NCBI GenBank assembly: GCA_035578155.1
Contig: JAPWDM010000004.1
Coordinates: forward strand, 59,876,292 to 59,940,291
Direction of reading: 5' to 3'
DNA: 64,000 bases
Source of the DNA: Brachynemurus nebulosus
Lineage: Eukaryota; Arthropoda; Insecta; Neuroptera; Myrmeleontidae
Shown: in pieces, positions 1 to 12,127 of the stretch
Layout: each line of letters begins with the position of its first letter
Numbering within the stretch: the stretch's first letter is position 1
Position numbers and translations under genes: made by a program
The notes under the pieces: model-generated
Seen by the model: the letters and a program-made list of their open reading frames with translations, nothing else
Databases searched by the model: none
Told to the model about the DNA's origin: nothing

Positions 1-53
1 GGCTAATACTAATTTAACCTATTAAATAATTATATCTATTATTATTATATGAT

Positions 54-95
54 AAAGCCCTTAAAAGTATTATTAGAAATACTTTTAAGGGCTTT
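54..95. repeat. 17-bp perfect hairpin
   Basis: Positions 54-70 are the exact reverse complement of 79-95, with an 8-nt loop. The stem centre is AAGCCCTTAAAAGTAT. AT-rich flanks on both sides are also roughly inverted. It may be the core of a small foldback element; nothing points to a function. Confidence 0.7.
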
Positions 96-160
96 TTAAA
101 TAACTAAATATTTAATAATAATTATATATTATTATTATTTAACAATGGCTAATACTAATT

Positions 161-418
161 TAACCTATTAACTTTTATTTTATGTAGATTAATGTTTTTA
201 ACAATAAGTGTTACCAATTTAACCTATTAACTTTTATTTTATGTAGATTAATGTTTTTAACAATAAGTGTTACCAATTTAACCTATTAACTTTTATTTTA
301 TGTAGATTAATGTTTTTAACAATAAGTGTTACCAATTTAACCTATTAACTTTTATTTTATGTAGATTAATGTTTTTAACAATAAGTGTTACCAATTTAAC
401 CTGTTAGCTAATTTTATC
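161..418. repeat. 59-bp tandem repeat array
   Basis: Units begin with TAACCTATTAAC at 161, 220, 279 and 338, and a partial, diverged unit begins at 397. The spacing is exactly 59 bp and the full units are almost identical, so the array looks recently expanded. A related lead-in (GGCTAATACTAATTTAACC) occurs at the first bases of the window and again at 147. It lies directly 3' of the 5S gene, which is on the minus strand, so it could be 5S spacer DNA; that is an inference. Confidence 0.9.
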
Positions 419-452
419 TATTATTTATAGATGATAAAAAAAGGAAAACTAT

Positions 453-572
453 TGACAACAACACATGGCGTTCCATAACTGGTCACCCATGAAAGTACTT
501 ACCATGCCCGATGTTGCTTAACTTCGGTGATCGAACGAGAACCGGTGTTTTCAACATGGTATGATCGTTGTC
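453..572 (-). rRNA. 5S ribosomal RNA gene (divergent copy)
   Basis: On the minus strand the 120-nt segment follows the eukaryotic 5S plan. It begins GACAACGATCATACC, contains the internal control A-box region GTTAAGCAACATCGGGC and the GGGTGACC loop, and ends GTGTTGTTGTC. A T-rich Pol III terminator follows (TTTTCC then seven T). Compared with a canonical insect 5S as I remember it, substitutions in stem I (GACAACG with TGTTGTC), stem II (ATGTTG with CAACAT) and stem V (CATGG with CCATG) are compensatory, so pairing is kept. One extra base seems present in the helix IV region. I favour a real, lineage-diverged 5S gene over a decayed copy. A 5S-derived SINE is possible, but no tRNA-like or LINE-like tail is visible. 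Confidence 0.82.
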
Positions 573-939
573 TGATTGTGGATACGATATTTGTAAAAAT
601 ATATAGTTTTATAAGTAATACCAGTAATAATAATGTATAATTCTAATTTCATTTATTAATAAATATTTTTTATTACTGTACTTAAAAGCTTTTTTTTTAT
701 TTTATATTTACCTCTAAATATACTTTCCACATCCAATTTATCCTATTAATTATCCATACAATATATTCTTTATATTCAGAAGTTTTAAATGTTGTATAAT
801 AATATAAAAATAATACTTTATATTTCTTAATATATTTGTTAGTGAATAAAGGGTAAATAATATATAATAAAACATTATTTTTAATTTTATAATTTTTATT
901 TTGAAAATAATATCTACATAATTAAAAAATTTTATTATT
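573..939. other. AT-rich intergenic DNA
   Basis: No coding signal, RNA gene or repeat boundary is visible. The stretch is mostly A/T with scattered TATA-like runs. Confidence 0.6.
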
Positions 940-1146
940 CAATTTTTATTTATAATATATATTTAAGTTTTTATATTTATATTTATCGTTGCTCAAATTA
1001 CCTCGTACAAATTTCATTGCCCAAATAACCCCGGTCTACCGTATACAATTTTTATTTATAATATATATTTAAGTTTTTATATTTATATTTATCGTTGCTC
1101 AAATTACCTCGTACACATTTCATTGCCCAAATGACCCCGGTCTACC
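940..1146. repeat. 106-bp tandem duplication
   Basis: The segment starting CAATTTTTATTTATAATA at 940 recurs at 1046 with only a few substitutions. It ends both times in CCCCGGTCTACC, which is unusually GC-rich for the area. Two copies only. Confidence 0.85.
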
Positions 1147-1390
1147 CTACACACATACGTATGTAGTTCTAAACTGTTACTAATGAATGTTTGGTCGGTT
1201 TAGGTAGGGGTGAAGGCAGTGCAATAGCCAATAACAAAATATAATACATAATTTACTAGTTTGACACATAAGTATGTACATGTCGCGCGTTCTCTGTTCC
1301 AACCTCGTGTATCAAAAACTACATGTTTTAGAACACACAAAAAACATATTAAATACTGTATGTATGTATATACTTATCTCTCTCTCTCTC

Positions 1391-1457
1391 ATTTATGCTA
1401 ATTACACCCTTTGATGTTGGCAGGTAGCCAACATCAAAGGGTGTAATTAGCATAAAT
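1391..1457. repeat. Perfect 31-bp inverted repeat, 5-nt loop
   Basis: Positions 1391-1421 are the exact reverse complement of 1427-1457, with loop AGGTA. A (TC)n tract (about 1376-1390) abuts the left arm. The identity is perfect over 31 bp, so this is either young or maintained. It could be a snapback insertion or a hairpin-forming transcript; no flanking duplication is evident. Confidence 0.9.
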
Positions 1458-3076
1458 CTTAAATTCATTGTGATGAAAACACAAACTTATATATGTTTTT
1501 TTGTATGTCCAAAAATTGGGAGTTTTCGGATACAAGGTTGGGACAAAGTACGCATGATATGTAAAACATCAAAAATCAACCTTTTTTATTTTTTATTTTT
1601 TTATATAAATAAATATTTTAGTAAAAAACTAAATGTGCGACATTATTTCTATATGTCTTGAGTTTACAAAAAAAAAAAAAAAAAAAAAAAAATTAATTCA
1701 AAAATGAGCTGAGTATAAATGGCGTTGTAATCGATATTGGCAGATTTTTTTACCTTGATGGTTTCGCGCGTTCTGAAATTCTCAGTGAACTAAAATCAGT
1801 TATGGCACAAATTAGGGTCTAAGAAATAAAAATAAAACACCAGCGAGAAATCACATTTTGAAAATAATTCATCAAAAATCACCGTTTTTTCTCGACTGTA
1901 AACAGCCGCCATTTTAAAAATATATTACGGAACCAGAAGATCCCAGTTTCTGCCAAAATGACGGTATTGAAATATCGATACCTCAAATACTTTTTGAAAT
2001 TCACCCGGAACCATGTCGAAAAACATAGTTCCCAGGGAACTTAAATTTTTATGTCAATGAATTATAGTAAAGTACGCGCAATAAAATGCCCATAACATTT
2101 TGATTTTTCATTTTATTTTTAAATAAAATTTTAGGTTAATAATTATTTCTAACATCTTAAAAAACATAATTATGAAAAAAACTTTTGATAAATTGATTTT
2201 TGTAGATTTTATAAGCGATTTTTGGTCAATTTTTTCAAAAAAACAAAAAATTCAAATTAACAGGCTTTTTTAAAAAAATTTTTAGAAAAAATCCTACGAC
2301 GTTCGCTAGATTTTGGACTATATTTTAAGAAACTTTTTGATCTTTTGTTCCAAATTGAAAATTGTGACCTGTAGCGGTACTCCCATGTCGACTGTCCGAG
2401 ATTTTTTTTCCTTGCGTGCGCTGCTGTGCCGCCATTTTAAAATTAAAATAAAACATATTTTTTGTAGTTAAAAACATATGCACAAAACCTCATATCTCTA
2501 TCTCTTTCCTATCGTTCGTGGTACGTCTCAGAAAATCACATGAAATTTAGTGAACACAAGGTGATATTACCCCCTAACACTAAATATTTAACAGTCGGTC
2601 TGAACATGGTCTTGTCAGTGAAAAAAAAAACTTAGATGTAACGATAAAAAACATTAGGTTTTAAAAATTACAGGTAACACTCAAAACCTCATTATTTCCT
2701 TAGAAGTTGCTTTTCTAAACAAGATGAACCATTAATTTGCACATGAGAACATTTTATTTCATTTTTATAATATTAGGAAAATTGTGGAAAACACATCTGT
2801 AAAAAAACTTAATGATAGTTAATGTCTAATTTTCTTACTGTCTCTTGATTTTGATTCACATTATGCATTTTAATAGTCATTTTTTTTAAAAACCGTACAA
2901 AAAATTGCATAAAAAAGGCGCACAAAAAAGACCGCATAAAAAAAGGTTTAGCTGTACTATATCCACCAGATACGAGCTCATTGTGAGTAGCCATAAACTA
3001 CTGAAATATAGGTATTAAGAACCAATTGGACTGGTGTGGGCGCCCGGAACTCTGTCCGTAGTTCAAAAATATGTAA
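1458..3076. other. Non-coding stretch
   Basis: No gene is supported. It contains an A-run at about 1668-1691 and AT-rich DNA interspersed with moderately complex sequence (about 1720-2600) that looks like old interspersed repeat but has no recognisable ends. Confidence 0.5.
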
Positions 3077-3596
3077 AATCCGACAAAAAGATATTTTAGA
3101 ATATCTGTAAAAAAATGACCCCAAGGATATTATGTATTTGTATTTCAATAAAATAAAGCTTCGAAAAAATAATTGAAATCCATTGCTATACCAAGAACAG
3201 ACATAATTATAATAACTCAGCTTACGTACATATGGTACTTAAAAACAGAATCTAAAAAAAAATTAATACTAATTTTCGGAATAAAAACTTTTGTTGTACT
3301 TGGCTCAAGATTTTATTTGATATTAATAAACAAAACAAAACAAAAAAAAATCTTGAGCCAAGTACAGAAAAAGTTTTTATTCCGGAAATTAGTATTAATT
3401 TTTTTTAGATTCTTTTTTTAAGTGCCATCTGTACGTAAGCTGAGTTATTATAATTATGTCTGTTCTTGGCATAGCAATGGATTTCAATTATTTTTTCGAA
3501 GCTTTATTTATTTATTTTTTTTTTAAATATAAATACACCATATTCTTGGGACCATTTTTTTTACAGATATTCCAAAATATCTGTTTTTCTCGGATT
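3077..3596. mobile_element. Foldback (long inverted repeat) element, about 520 bp
   Basis: The whole segment is an imperfect palindrome with arms of roughly 240 bp (3077 to about 3318 and about 3347 to 3596) and a short central spacer rich in AAAC. The tips pair as AATCCG with CGGATT, and the arms share AAGCTTCGAAAAAATAATTG and CTTGGCTCAAGATTTT. There is no coding capacity. Arm length and tight boundaries fit a MITE or foldback element. A target duplication is not clear, so the superfamily is unknown. Confidence 0.75.
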
Positions 3597-6100
3597 AATT
3601 ATACTCACCCATATAAACCAATTTTACTGTAACAACATACATATATACCTATCTAAATGAATATAGTGAAACAAAATCAAATTATATTAATGTGACGTAA
3701 CGAATATAAAATCATTCAAAAGCGATGATAATTTGATAATACCTGAATATATATGTAACGTATACATAATATACATACATTATATTAAAATATGTAACAG
3801 TAAAGCAATATATTCTTCGTAAACATTCTAATTACATTTACAACAAAATATTTGCTCGGAAAATTAAAACTTAATATAATTACTTAGGTATATGATATGA
3901 TTTGTTCATTACATTTTTTATTCTAATTGACTGTTTATTATGCGTGCTAGGGGACGTAATAGGATTTAAATTATACGCAAATGTGTGACATGACTACATA
4001 TTATAGCTGTAGCGAAAACCTGGTAACATGAGAAAAAAGTTGTAATTTACAATTTAAAAACTCAATTTAAAATGTACCATATTTACTTTTTTACTTAACT
4101 AACATGATTACCAATCCATTAATTTCAGCAAGCTTTAAACCTGGTGTTTTGGAAGTTAGCCATCACTAGATGAAAATGTTAATACGAAAAAATATTATAG
4201 GTCAAAAAAGAAAAGAGAGAAAAGAGAAAATTGATACTACTATAAGACTATTATCCCTTACACAATATTACTGATAAAATAAACTGATGAAAATGTTGAA
4301 CATTTCACATAAATTACAAAGAACAATATTCAATACTACAATATAGTCCACAAATATACGGGATACAGTAGGTGTATAGTCCAAGCAAATTAAATTTTTA
4401 CCTGCCAAAATTAGTACCTCGAAGGGAAAATATGAAGAAAGAGAAAAGAGAAATAAAATACTTTATTGGGATAGTAAGTAGCCTATAGCATTGTCTATTC
4501 CCCAATCTATCTCTGTGCAAAGCATAAAGTCGATTAGTTAATCGGTTAAGGAGTGAAAGAAAGTCAAACAAGCTAACTTCCCCATTAATATTATTAGTAA
4601 GGATATTATCGTGTGTGCACGCAGCTGATGCAGAGTTTAATAATTTTCCTGCATCTCAACTAAATAAAATTGCATATCTATGTACATAAATCCCTACTTT
4701 AAACTATAAATTGTAAACTTCTGATGTAAAGGGGTTGTTCTACTTTTAAGGCCTTAACCATAACAAAAACAGAGAAAGCTACTTAATATATTTCATGTGA
4801 CTAAAATGTAGGAAAATTATCATAGATTCGGTATCTGCAGAACAGCAGATACCGAACGCGGTTTCTTATTAAAACCAATATTTTTTGCGGATAACTGGAT
4901 CCAGACGGGAAAAATGTATCCTTCGTTACGAAATTAAGTTGTCTAAAACTTGCATAAATTAAAAGAAGTTTAAATGAATATTTGCATTTATTATAACAAA
5001 ATCTCAACTATAATCAGTCTTAACATTTTTCTTAATAATCAGGTAACAATTCCGTATATTTGAATGGAAATTAAAGTTTGTCTCCTTCGTCACATCTTCA
5101 CCTTTAGAACTTCGCATAAATCAATTTTTTTTACCTTTATAAATATTTATTAAAAGATCAATATTACACACTCAGATCCAAGTTTTACAAACATAAAATG
5201 GATTACAAAAAGAGTTCACACTTGCATTTTCGTTATATAATAGCAATTTTTATAAGGAGACGAGATCAAATTCATCGTTACGAAGGAGACGTAAATGTAA
5301 CGAAATAAACATCTAACAATCAGCAATAAATCCGACTTAAAAACTATCTCATCATTAACCACAGACAAAACTTGCTTATACTAAAATCAATAATTACAAA
5401 TATGAGGGAATTTACCAAAAACCTACGTAAATAGGAAGTAGACAAAAAGTAAATTAAAGAAAATAAATCACATTTCAAAAATTTCCTTCACTGATTTACT
5501 AAACTAAAGAAATACAAAACTCCTGTGCCTCTTTTAGCAATCAGAAGTTTTTCTAATATTCGTAACATATCATCTAAGTGCACAAAGGGCACGTCATTTT
5601 AATCAAGACGAAATAAGATCTTTGTGTGACGATGGATACATGTGACGAAGTATACAATTTTTCAGCAATATCGTTACTAATCGTGAACAGCGATCATTTA
5701 GATCGAAAACTTTATTGTAAAGATTACATAGTTACAAATCACAATTACGTAAAAACGATTTGAAATTCGTTAAGTACATACCAGAAAAAGCTGTGACGAA
5801 GGATACCCTCAATAAACACACGCCGCCGGTCTTTTTGCTTGATGTAAAAACAAATGACAAGTTGTCAATATCAGTCACTTAATTTGACTTTCGCTTTATA
5901 CTCTATGGTCTTTGGCATTTCGTTTCATCAAAAAACATGACCTTTTCACGCATTTTTTAAAACTTATAGTAACATTTGGCAGTATTGACGATGGATACTC
6001 AAATTTTCGCGACAATTTTTCGTCATACCAAAAAAAAAAAAAATAATAATTCTACAGATAAATAAAATTAACTTACCATGCGAACAATTTAACTTTCTTC
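3597..6100. other. AT-rich stretch without a recognised gene
   Basis: No coding region is supported. A perfect 12-bp inverted repeat lies at 4827-4838 and 4845-4856 (TTCGGTATCTGC, loop AGAACA). The motif GACGAAGGATAC and variants recur between about 5090 and 6000, suggesting an old interspersed repeat without visible ends. Confidence 0.5.
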
Positions 6101-6103
6101 TCA

Positions 6104-7985
6104 GTGTTCCATACCAAAATTGTCAAAACGGAACACTTATGCAATCACTTCAGTATCCGTCCAAGTGCCACAGGCAATTTTCTCTGAAACCATTCGACAC
6201 TAAAATTTGAAACTTAACACAGAAATGTGATGGCCTAATTCCAGATATGAAGTTGAGTTTCGATTCTTGGGGTTAATTTTAGGAGATAGCCTGGAAAGTG
6301 AACACGAAATTTTCTCCCAAGAGCACCGAGTAGGGTATCAAACGAAAGCCTACTAAAGCCTGAATCCACTAATATACATAACTACATTCTTTCGTCCATT
6401 TTTCTTTTTTTTTGGAAAACATCATAAAAATTGCTGTCCCCGGCCTTTATTACCAGAAGGACTGTTCAAAAAAATCTGAAAAAATTCATGAGCATTAAGA
6501 ATGGGGTGCAGATTGAGCGAAAATTATCAAACCTGAATTTCCTTGCACAACTTCCTCGGTATGTAAAAAGAAAATTTGATGGCATATTTTGCTTTGATCA
6601 CGATGTTGTTAATCAATAAGTGTATTACCATTATGTTAAATGGGTATTTTGGAAATTTTTGTGGAAAGTGAGTTTCAGAAATCAAAGAAGTAAGGAATAA
6701 CTGATGAATCTAGACATGGAAAATATAAATTACAATTTGCATCTGAATATTGTCTAATAATATTTGTAAAATTTTGTTAGGTATCCATAGAAATAATAAA
6801 ATTCAAGCTATTCAAAAAATTGACAATATCCATTTAAATAAATTTTTTGAATTAATATTGTCTAATACAATTTTGATAATAAATAATACTGCTAATAATT
6901 TATTATTATTGGAAAAAAAATCCTTAGTACATTTGCTTCATTCAGTAAATACCACTGTTCATTTCTGATAAATGTAAGCAGACATACAAGTAAAGATCCC
7001 GAGGCCGGACCTATCGATTTCGATGAAACTTAAATATATTGTAGAACACTAAAAACTAAGGGATACGTATTTTTTTTATCTGCCGAAAAACGGTTTGAAG
7101 GGGTGAAATCGCCCTCCAAAAATTGGGGTAAAAATTTAATTTTTCAAATATCTCGAAAACAGTAAGAGATAGAGCAAAAGTTTAAATTGGCGATATTGCT
7201 CTTTTTTAAAAGCCTTACATACGATAGTCTAACTTCAGAACCATCTATTGTGATATTATTACCCCCTGTCAGTGTGTTAATTGCAAAAATTAGTGTATGT
7301 AAACTAGGATGTAATTTAAGAGGGTGACTCACCCCCTCTCCAATGTTGCTCAAACTCAATTTTGAATTCGAGAATTTCATTTCTACGTTATTCTAATTGT
7401 CTTAAGCTATTTCCCATGAAGAAGAACTTCTTGAAATACCCAAATGGTACGATTATTCGACATAGTCACCCTCTAGTTAACTACCCCTAGACTTAATATT
7501 CGGATATTGAGCAAAAACAGATCAATTAGATTTTTTGACGTAGATTTCAAATCTGTAAACAAAATTTTTATATTGTTTATTTTTCACCCCCTTTTTGCAA
7601 AATTAACCCCCAAATTGTAACTCCCAACCACCCCTGTTAATGTAATTTGAACAAATTGCATATCAATAGATAGCTCTTTAAAAAAGAGTAATATCGCTAA
7701 TTTAAACTTTTTCTCTATCTCTTACTGTTTTCGAGATATTTGAAAAATTAAATTTTTAGCCCAATTTTTGGAGGGCGATTTCACCCCTTCAAACCGTTTT
7801 TCCGCAGATAAAAAAAAAACACATGTCCCTTAGTTTTTAGTGTTCTACAACATATTTAAGTTTCATCAAAATTGATAGGTCCGGCCTCGGGACCGTTACT
7901 TGTAAGATAACTGTACGATCTTTTGAAATCGAAAAGATGGTTTACTTTAGGAATAAAATTTATTCATTAAGAAAAATATTTCATT
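6104..7985. mobile_element. Interspersed repeat family X, copy A (interrupted)
   Basis: Blocks of this region recur in the same order further right: 6104-6340 matches 24403-24670, 6380-6740 matches 25255-25620, 6750-6880 matches 29868-29978, and 6880-6983 plus 7905-7985 match 32772-32960. The family begins near an 8-bp stem (AGTGTTCC with GGAACACT). It has no intact ORF; class unknown. This copy carries the TA-element at 6987-7902. Comparison of the two copies is what reveals the insertions in each. Confidence 0.7.
6987..7902. mobile_element. 916-bp TA-target element with about 230-bp terminal inverted repeats
   Basis: The ends are inverted repeats starting CAAGTAA, then a conserved tract CCCGAGGCCGGACCTATC, and extend about 230 bp inward (left to about 7215, right from about 7670). 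TA dinucleotides flank both ends (6985-6986 and 7903-7904). The other copy of the host repeat, near 32878-32905, lacks the insert and matches across the junction, which confirms the boundaries. There is no transposase. A TA target fits a Tc1/mariner-type non-autonomous element with unusually long inverted repeats. Confidence 0.85.
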
Positions 7986-8724
7986 CACACAGACAAAAAT
8001 TGTAGATCATATAATTATCTATAAAAAATGTAATCACATATAAAAAATGTCTCAGTACTTTTTTTCCTAAGTGCCACCGTTTCTGAGATATAACTATTAT
8101 AAAAAATCTCCCACCTGCGCCGGAAAAACTCCTCAACACAATTTTTTGTAATTGTAAAAACGGATGCAGTGCAAAATGTGGCTGCAAAAAGTCGGATTGT
8201 TTTGTTCTCTTGCATGTACTAGTTGTCAAGGCCAGTCGTACTCTAATATTGAATCATCAACAGAAGAGAATTCGTATGACACCAACGAGGAGACATGTGA
8301 TGCATCGCAATTTATTTGTTCCCAACAAGAAGAACAAGAAGAAGAACAAGAACAAAAACAAGAAGGAGAAGAAAACAAAGAAGAGGAAGCTGAAATATTA
8401 GACGATTATGAATCTGACGAATAATTTCCCTCACTTTTTTTATATCTATACCGCTTTCATCATTCCCAATACTAATATTTTTTATTATTCAGTAGTTTTC
8501 AATTAAACAGGATCACCATAGATCGTGGAATAGGCCTACCGGGGAAACCCCTTAAAAAAACCCGCTAAGTACACTACCTCACAGGTGGCGTGGAAACGTG
8601 TGCATATTATAAATATTACAACTTTTATAATATCTCCGAAACGGTATTAAGAAAAAAGTATTCAGACATTTTTTATAGATAATTATAATATGATTTACAA
8701 TTTTTGTCTGATCTAATTTTATGA
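7986..8724. repeat. Inverted-repeat unit enclosing a transposon ORF remnant
   Basis: The left arm (about 7988-8117) is the imperfect reverse complement of about 8580-8724. Shared tracts include GACAAAAATTGTA, ATTATCTATAAAAAATGTCT and GAGATAT. Between the arms lies the Cys-rich ORF fragment. This looks like a rearranged end of a larger element rather than a complete transposon. Confidence 0.6.
8087..8424 (+). pseudogene. C-terminal fragment of a Cys-rich mobile-element protein
   Basis: Two overlapping frames together encode a Cys-rich segment. One frame reads LPPAPEKLLN then FCNCKNGCSAKCGCKKS. After a one-base shift near 8190 the other reads GLFCSLACTSCQGQ and continues to an acidic, Glu-rich tail ending DDYESDE at 8424. 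The CxC, CxxxCxC and CxxC spacing with a trailing acidic tail resembles the C-terminus of uncharacterised proteins common in insect repeats (family memory, not searched). The frameshift and missing N-terminus mark it as a remnant. The segment from 8164 is open on its own for 86 codons, but I consider its start artificial. Confidence 0.55.
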
Positions 8725-9770
8725 TAAAACTTACTGTGAAAAACCTATTTTTGACACCTTTGACCTTGAATAAAATTTTTTCCACGTACAGGATCGATGA
8801 GGACTTTTCAACACTTATTTATAATGGTGTTCCGAACATTCATACCAATTTTCAGCTCTCCCCTAATTTTTGTACCCTTGCATGTTTAAATTGACCGGTG
8901 TAAAATCTACAAATACAATACATTAAAATTATGTAGTATTTGAAATTTATTAAAAAAAAGTGAACATTCAGCTGTTAGGTAAAATTTTTGTACAGATTCT
9001 AATATGTATATTACTGTATAATATATAACATTTATAATATAAGAATTAATAAAAATGTTGTAAGCTTTGGTATTTTACGTATACATGCATGTAAAAAGTA
9101 ACTTATTGTACAGCTGGATATATGGCTGTATGTAAAACGTAACTTACTTAGATACTGTTTTGTACATTAAACAAGTACGACTACCATGACTACCTTCATG
9201 GTAGTCGTAGATAAAAATGTTTATTACACAATACGAGTATGTAATATTAATAATGTCTTCGGGGAAAGATCTGATGTAATTTGTGGTGATGCTCAATGAA
9301 AAGTGTATTCGCGTAAAATTTACCTAATATGCTGTCAATCATAACTGTTGTAGCCTTTCAAAAGAAACTAACGCTATCTAGCTAATTAGAGCCCTTTTAA
9401 CTTATTTCTTTTAGGTAACTGAACACTCATTGTCAGATATAATACCCAGGTTAACCGTAGTAATAAGGATTTTAAACACGGATCAGTGGATTCAGTCTAA
9501 ATACAAAATTCTGTGGATCGATTGGCACCTTTCGGTGGGATGTTATACTACTTTACATTCAGTCGTTCCACAACCAATGAGCGAGTAACATGCATTAACT
9601 TAAATTAGTTAATGATTATAATGTACGAGGTAGCTAGTTACGTATCTGTAATCTCTGATTTCAAGTATGTGAATTATTCTCACAGGAATGGAAGTGTGTT
9701 GAAACCGTCAAATCGCAAAACGCTATCCATAATAATTCATCACTTTTATTACTAGAAGTTTTGGAGAATA
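8725..9770. other. Non-coding stretch left of the large element
   Basis: No gene or clear repeat boundary. A short palindromic pair around 9178-9208 (CGACTACCATGA and TCATGGTAGTCG) is present. Confidence 0.5.
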
Positions 9771-9776
9771 AATTTG
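9771..9776. repeat. Target site duplication, left copy
   Basis: AATTTG abuts the left terminal AGTAGATA. The same six bases follow the right terminus at 18547-18552. Confidence 0.8.
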
Positions 9777-11493
9777 AGTAGATAGGCTATAAGAGAGCTG
9801 GAGCACCGCAAAACTAAGCAACTTGAACCCTTTTACCAATGATTGAAATCGTGTGACTTTACGGTACTACACATTTCGAACTGATGAGGCATCAAAATGT
9901 ATCGATGTGCAAACATTGACCTTTGACCCGGCACGTACCGAGTACATGTATCAAAATTTGTTGTTGACATTTGACCCCACACGCGCTCACACTGATGCTC
10001 ACGAGTCTTCACCCGCAACCAAATTAATTCAAGCTAAACCATTATGCGTCATCACAATTTTGTCATCACGATTTGGATTTTTTGTACTTATTTTGTGTAC
10101 GTGCAAACCTTAACCTTTGACCCCAACACGCCCTTGCCTTAATTGCATCATCTTAAACGAAAGGTACACTACCGCGTCAAAAATGTGGGGAATACCCTAA
10201 CCCAGGGCGTGGCCCAAAACTTTTGATACCGTACTGTACTTAAATTTTTGATACACTGCCGTGTCAAAAGTGTGAACCCCCTGACCAAAAAGGTGTTCGA
10301 TCACTTTTTGAAGCGTACTGTGCTTATTACGTGCGAACCTTGGACTCACTTAATTGCGTCACCTTAAACGAAAACCGGGAGGCCGTTAATTTTGTGGGGG
10401 GGCACTGTACCAAGCGCTACCGCAAAAACTAACTTCAGACTCCAGGGTCCAGACTCCAGATTTCTAACCGCTACTGTATTGCTGGAAATTGGATTTCGAA
10501 TGTACCTCAGGGGATTTTTTGTTTTGTATATGTGTCAGAACTTTATAATATTAAGTTGTTTATTTAGTAAAAAACTCGTGACTTTTATACGGTTTGAGTT
10601 TGTTTATTTAAGATTTTTTAGCTGACTCAGGATGATGTAATTTCATGATATCTTTACATCATAGTCAGAGGAGAATTTTATTTAAAAGCAAGTCATAACT
10701 TGTTAGTTCCAGGAATTTTTATCAGTTATAAAAATAAACAAACAACCAATATCTAAATGTTTGTTTTGCTGAATGTTTATTTTAGCAGACCTTGAAAGCA
10801 GATTGTAAAACATCATTTAATAATTTGAGTATGACACAAAACTATTTCTAGGATAATTTATAAATCAAAAGAAAATTATCTTAATATCTACACACCTGTA
10901 TATTATGTATACACCCTGTATATTAATAATAATATGTATTATATTTCTTATTTATGATTAGATTGAATACAGAATCTCGTATTGTATTTATTAACATTTT
11001 AAACAGAATAAAATTTCAAAGTTTTTAGTTTTAAATTACTATAGCTTAAACACTTTGTTTAATAAAAAAAAAAATAGCTGCTTATTAAGTTGATAAATTT
11101 TTATAGATTAGTGTCTATATTAAAAAAATCACATGAAAAATCAAAATTTCTATACACCTACTAGAACATTTTGAATTTGCTACTTTAACATTAACACACA
11201 TATATAATGCCACATATATAACGGGTGTATATTTAATATTTTTAATAAATATTTTAGTATACAGGGTGTATAATTGAATATGCTTTTCATTTAGAATGGT
11301 AAATATCATTAGATTTTTTTCAATACTTTATAGGTTAACGAAAGAAACTTCTTGCTGTAAAAAATAGGGGAATTTAGGGTAAAAATTAAATAAAACGCAC
11401 ATATTCTTTTTTTTAAATTTTATTTATAGAATATGTATACAAAAATTAAATTGCTTAAATATATTTATTACTTAAAATCTATTTATTTTCCAT

Positions 11494-11964
11494 TTAAAAT
11501 TTTTTTAAAAGCATACAATTTTCTAATGAACAAATTTTATCTGAATGGAGCATACAGCGTGTTGAATAATATTCATCTCGCAGAATAGAAATCTTCGGTA
11601 CATCAAACATTTCTTCCAAATTCAAAATCCACGGCTGGTGTTCGGTGTCATCAAACAAATTTGAAATCTATTTCTTTTTTTCACTGCCCTTGAGGTATAT
11701 GACATCATACTTCTTTAATATAGGTTTCAATATGGTATGAAGTTTTCTGTATGGAATAAATCCATACGACCAAGGTATCCCATGCCAATTTCGGCAAAAC
11801 CAATGGGCACCTCGCTAATATTTCTTCGGCAACTCGTTGAAATCAAACGGTGCTTCGAAAAGTAGATGTAATATTTCATCCGAATTTTCTGCAGCGATAC
11901 CAACTTCTTTAAAATAAAATTCATTGTTGACTCCTTGATAGTCTTGTTTATCAAGAAACGCCAT
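11494..11964 (-). pseudogene. Left-arm copy of the MAFLDKQ gene (two nonsense codons)
   Basis: This is the inverted counterpart of 16278-16748 and has the same 471-nt length. It begins with ATG at 11964 (MAFLDKQ). An in-frame TAG at 11815-11817 replaces a Gln codon that is intact in the right arm. A second TAG after the EKKK motif is shared by both arms. The shared stop predates or was homogenised between the arms, while the first is private to this arm. Confidence 0.75.
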
Positions 11965-12127
11965 TTTTTACCGCCGCCGTAGAACTGAAATTATTCACAC
12001 AATCCACAACTTTATATAGAATAATTAAAAGTGGTGAGGATTGTTAGTTAAATTGTGGAGTGTATCCGAAAATGGCTACTATTAGCTATTGCTAGTTTAC
12101 CATCAAATTACAAACTGTTAATAATAT

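Noticed and set aside
10392..10625. 77-codon frame in the left arm (and its 97-codon counterpart at 17620-17913 minus)
   Set aside because: Present in both arms only because the arms are copies; composition is not protein-like and the starts differ.
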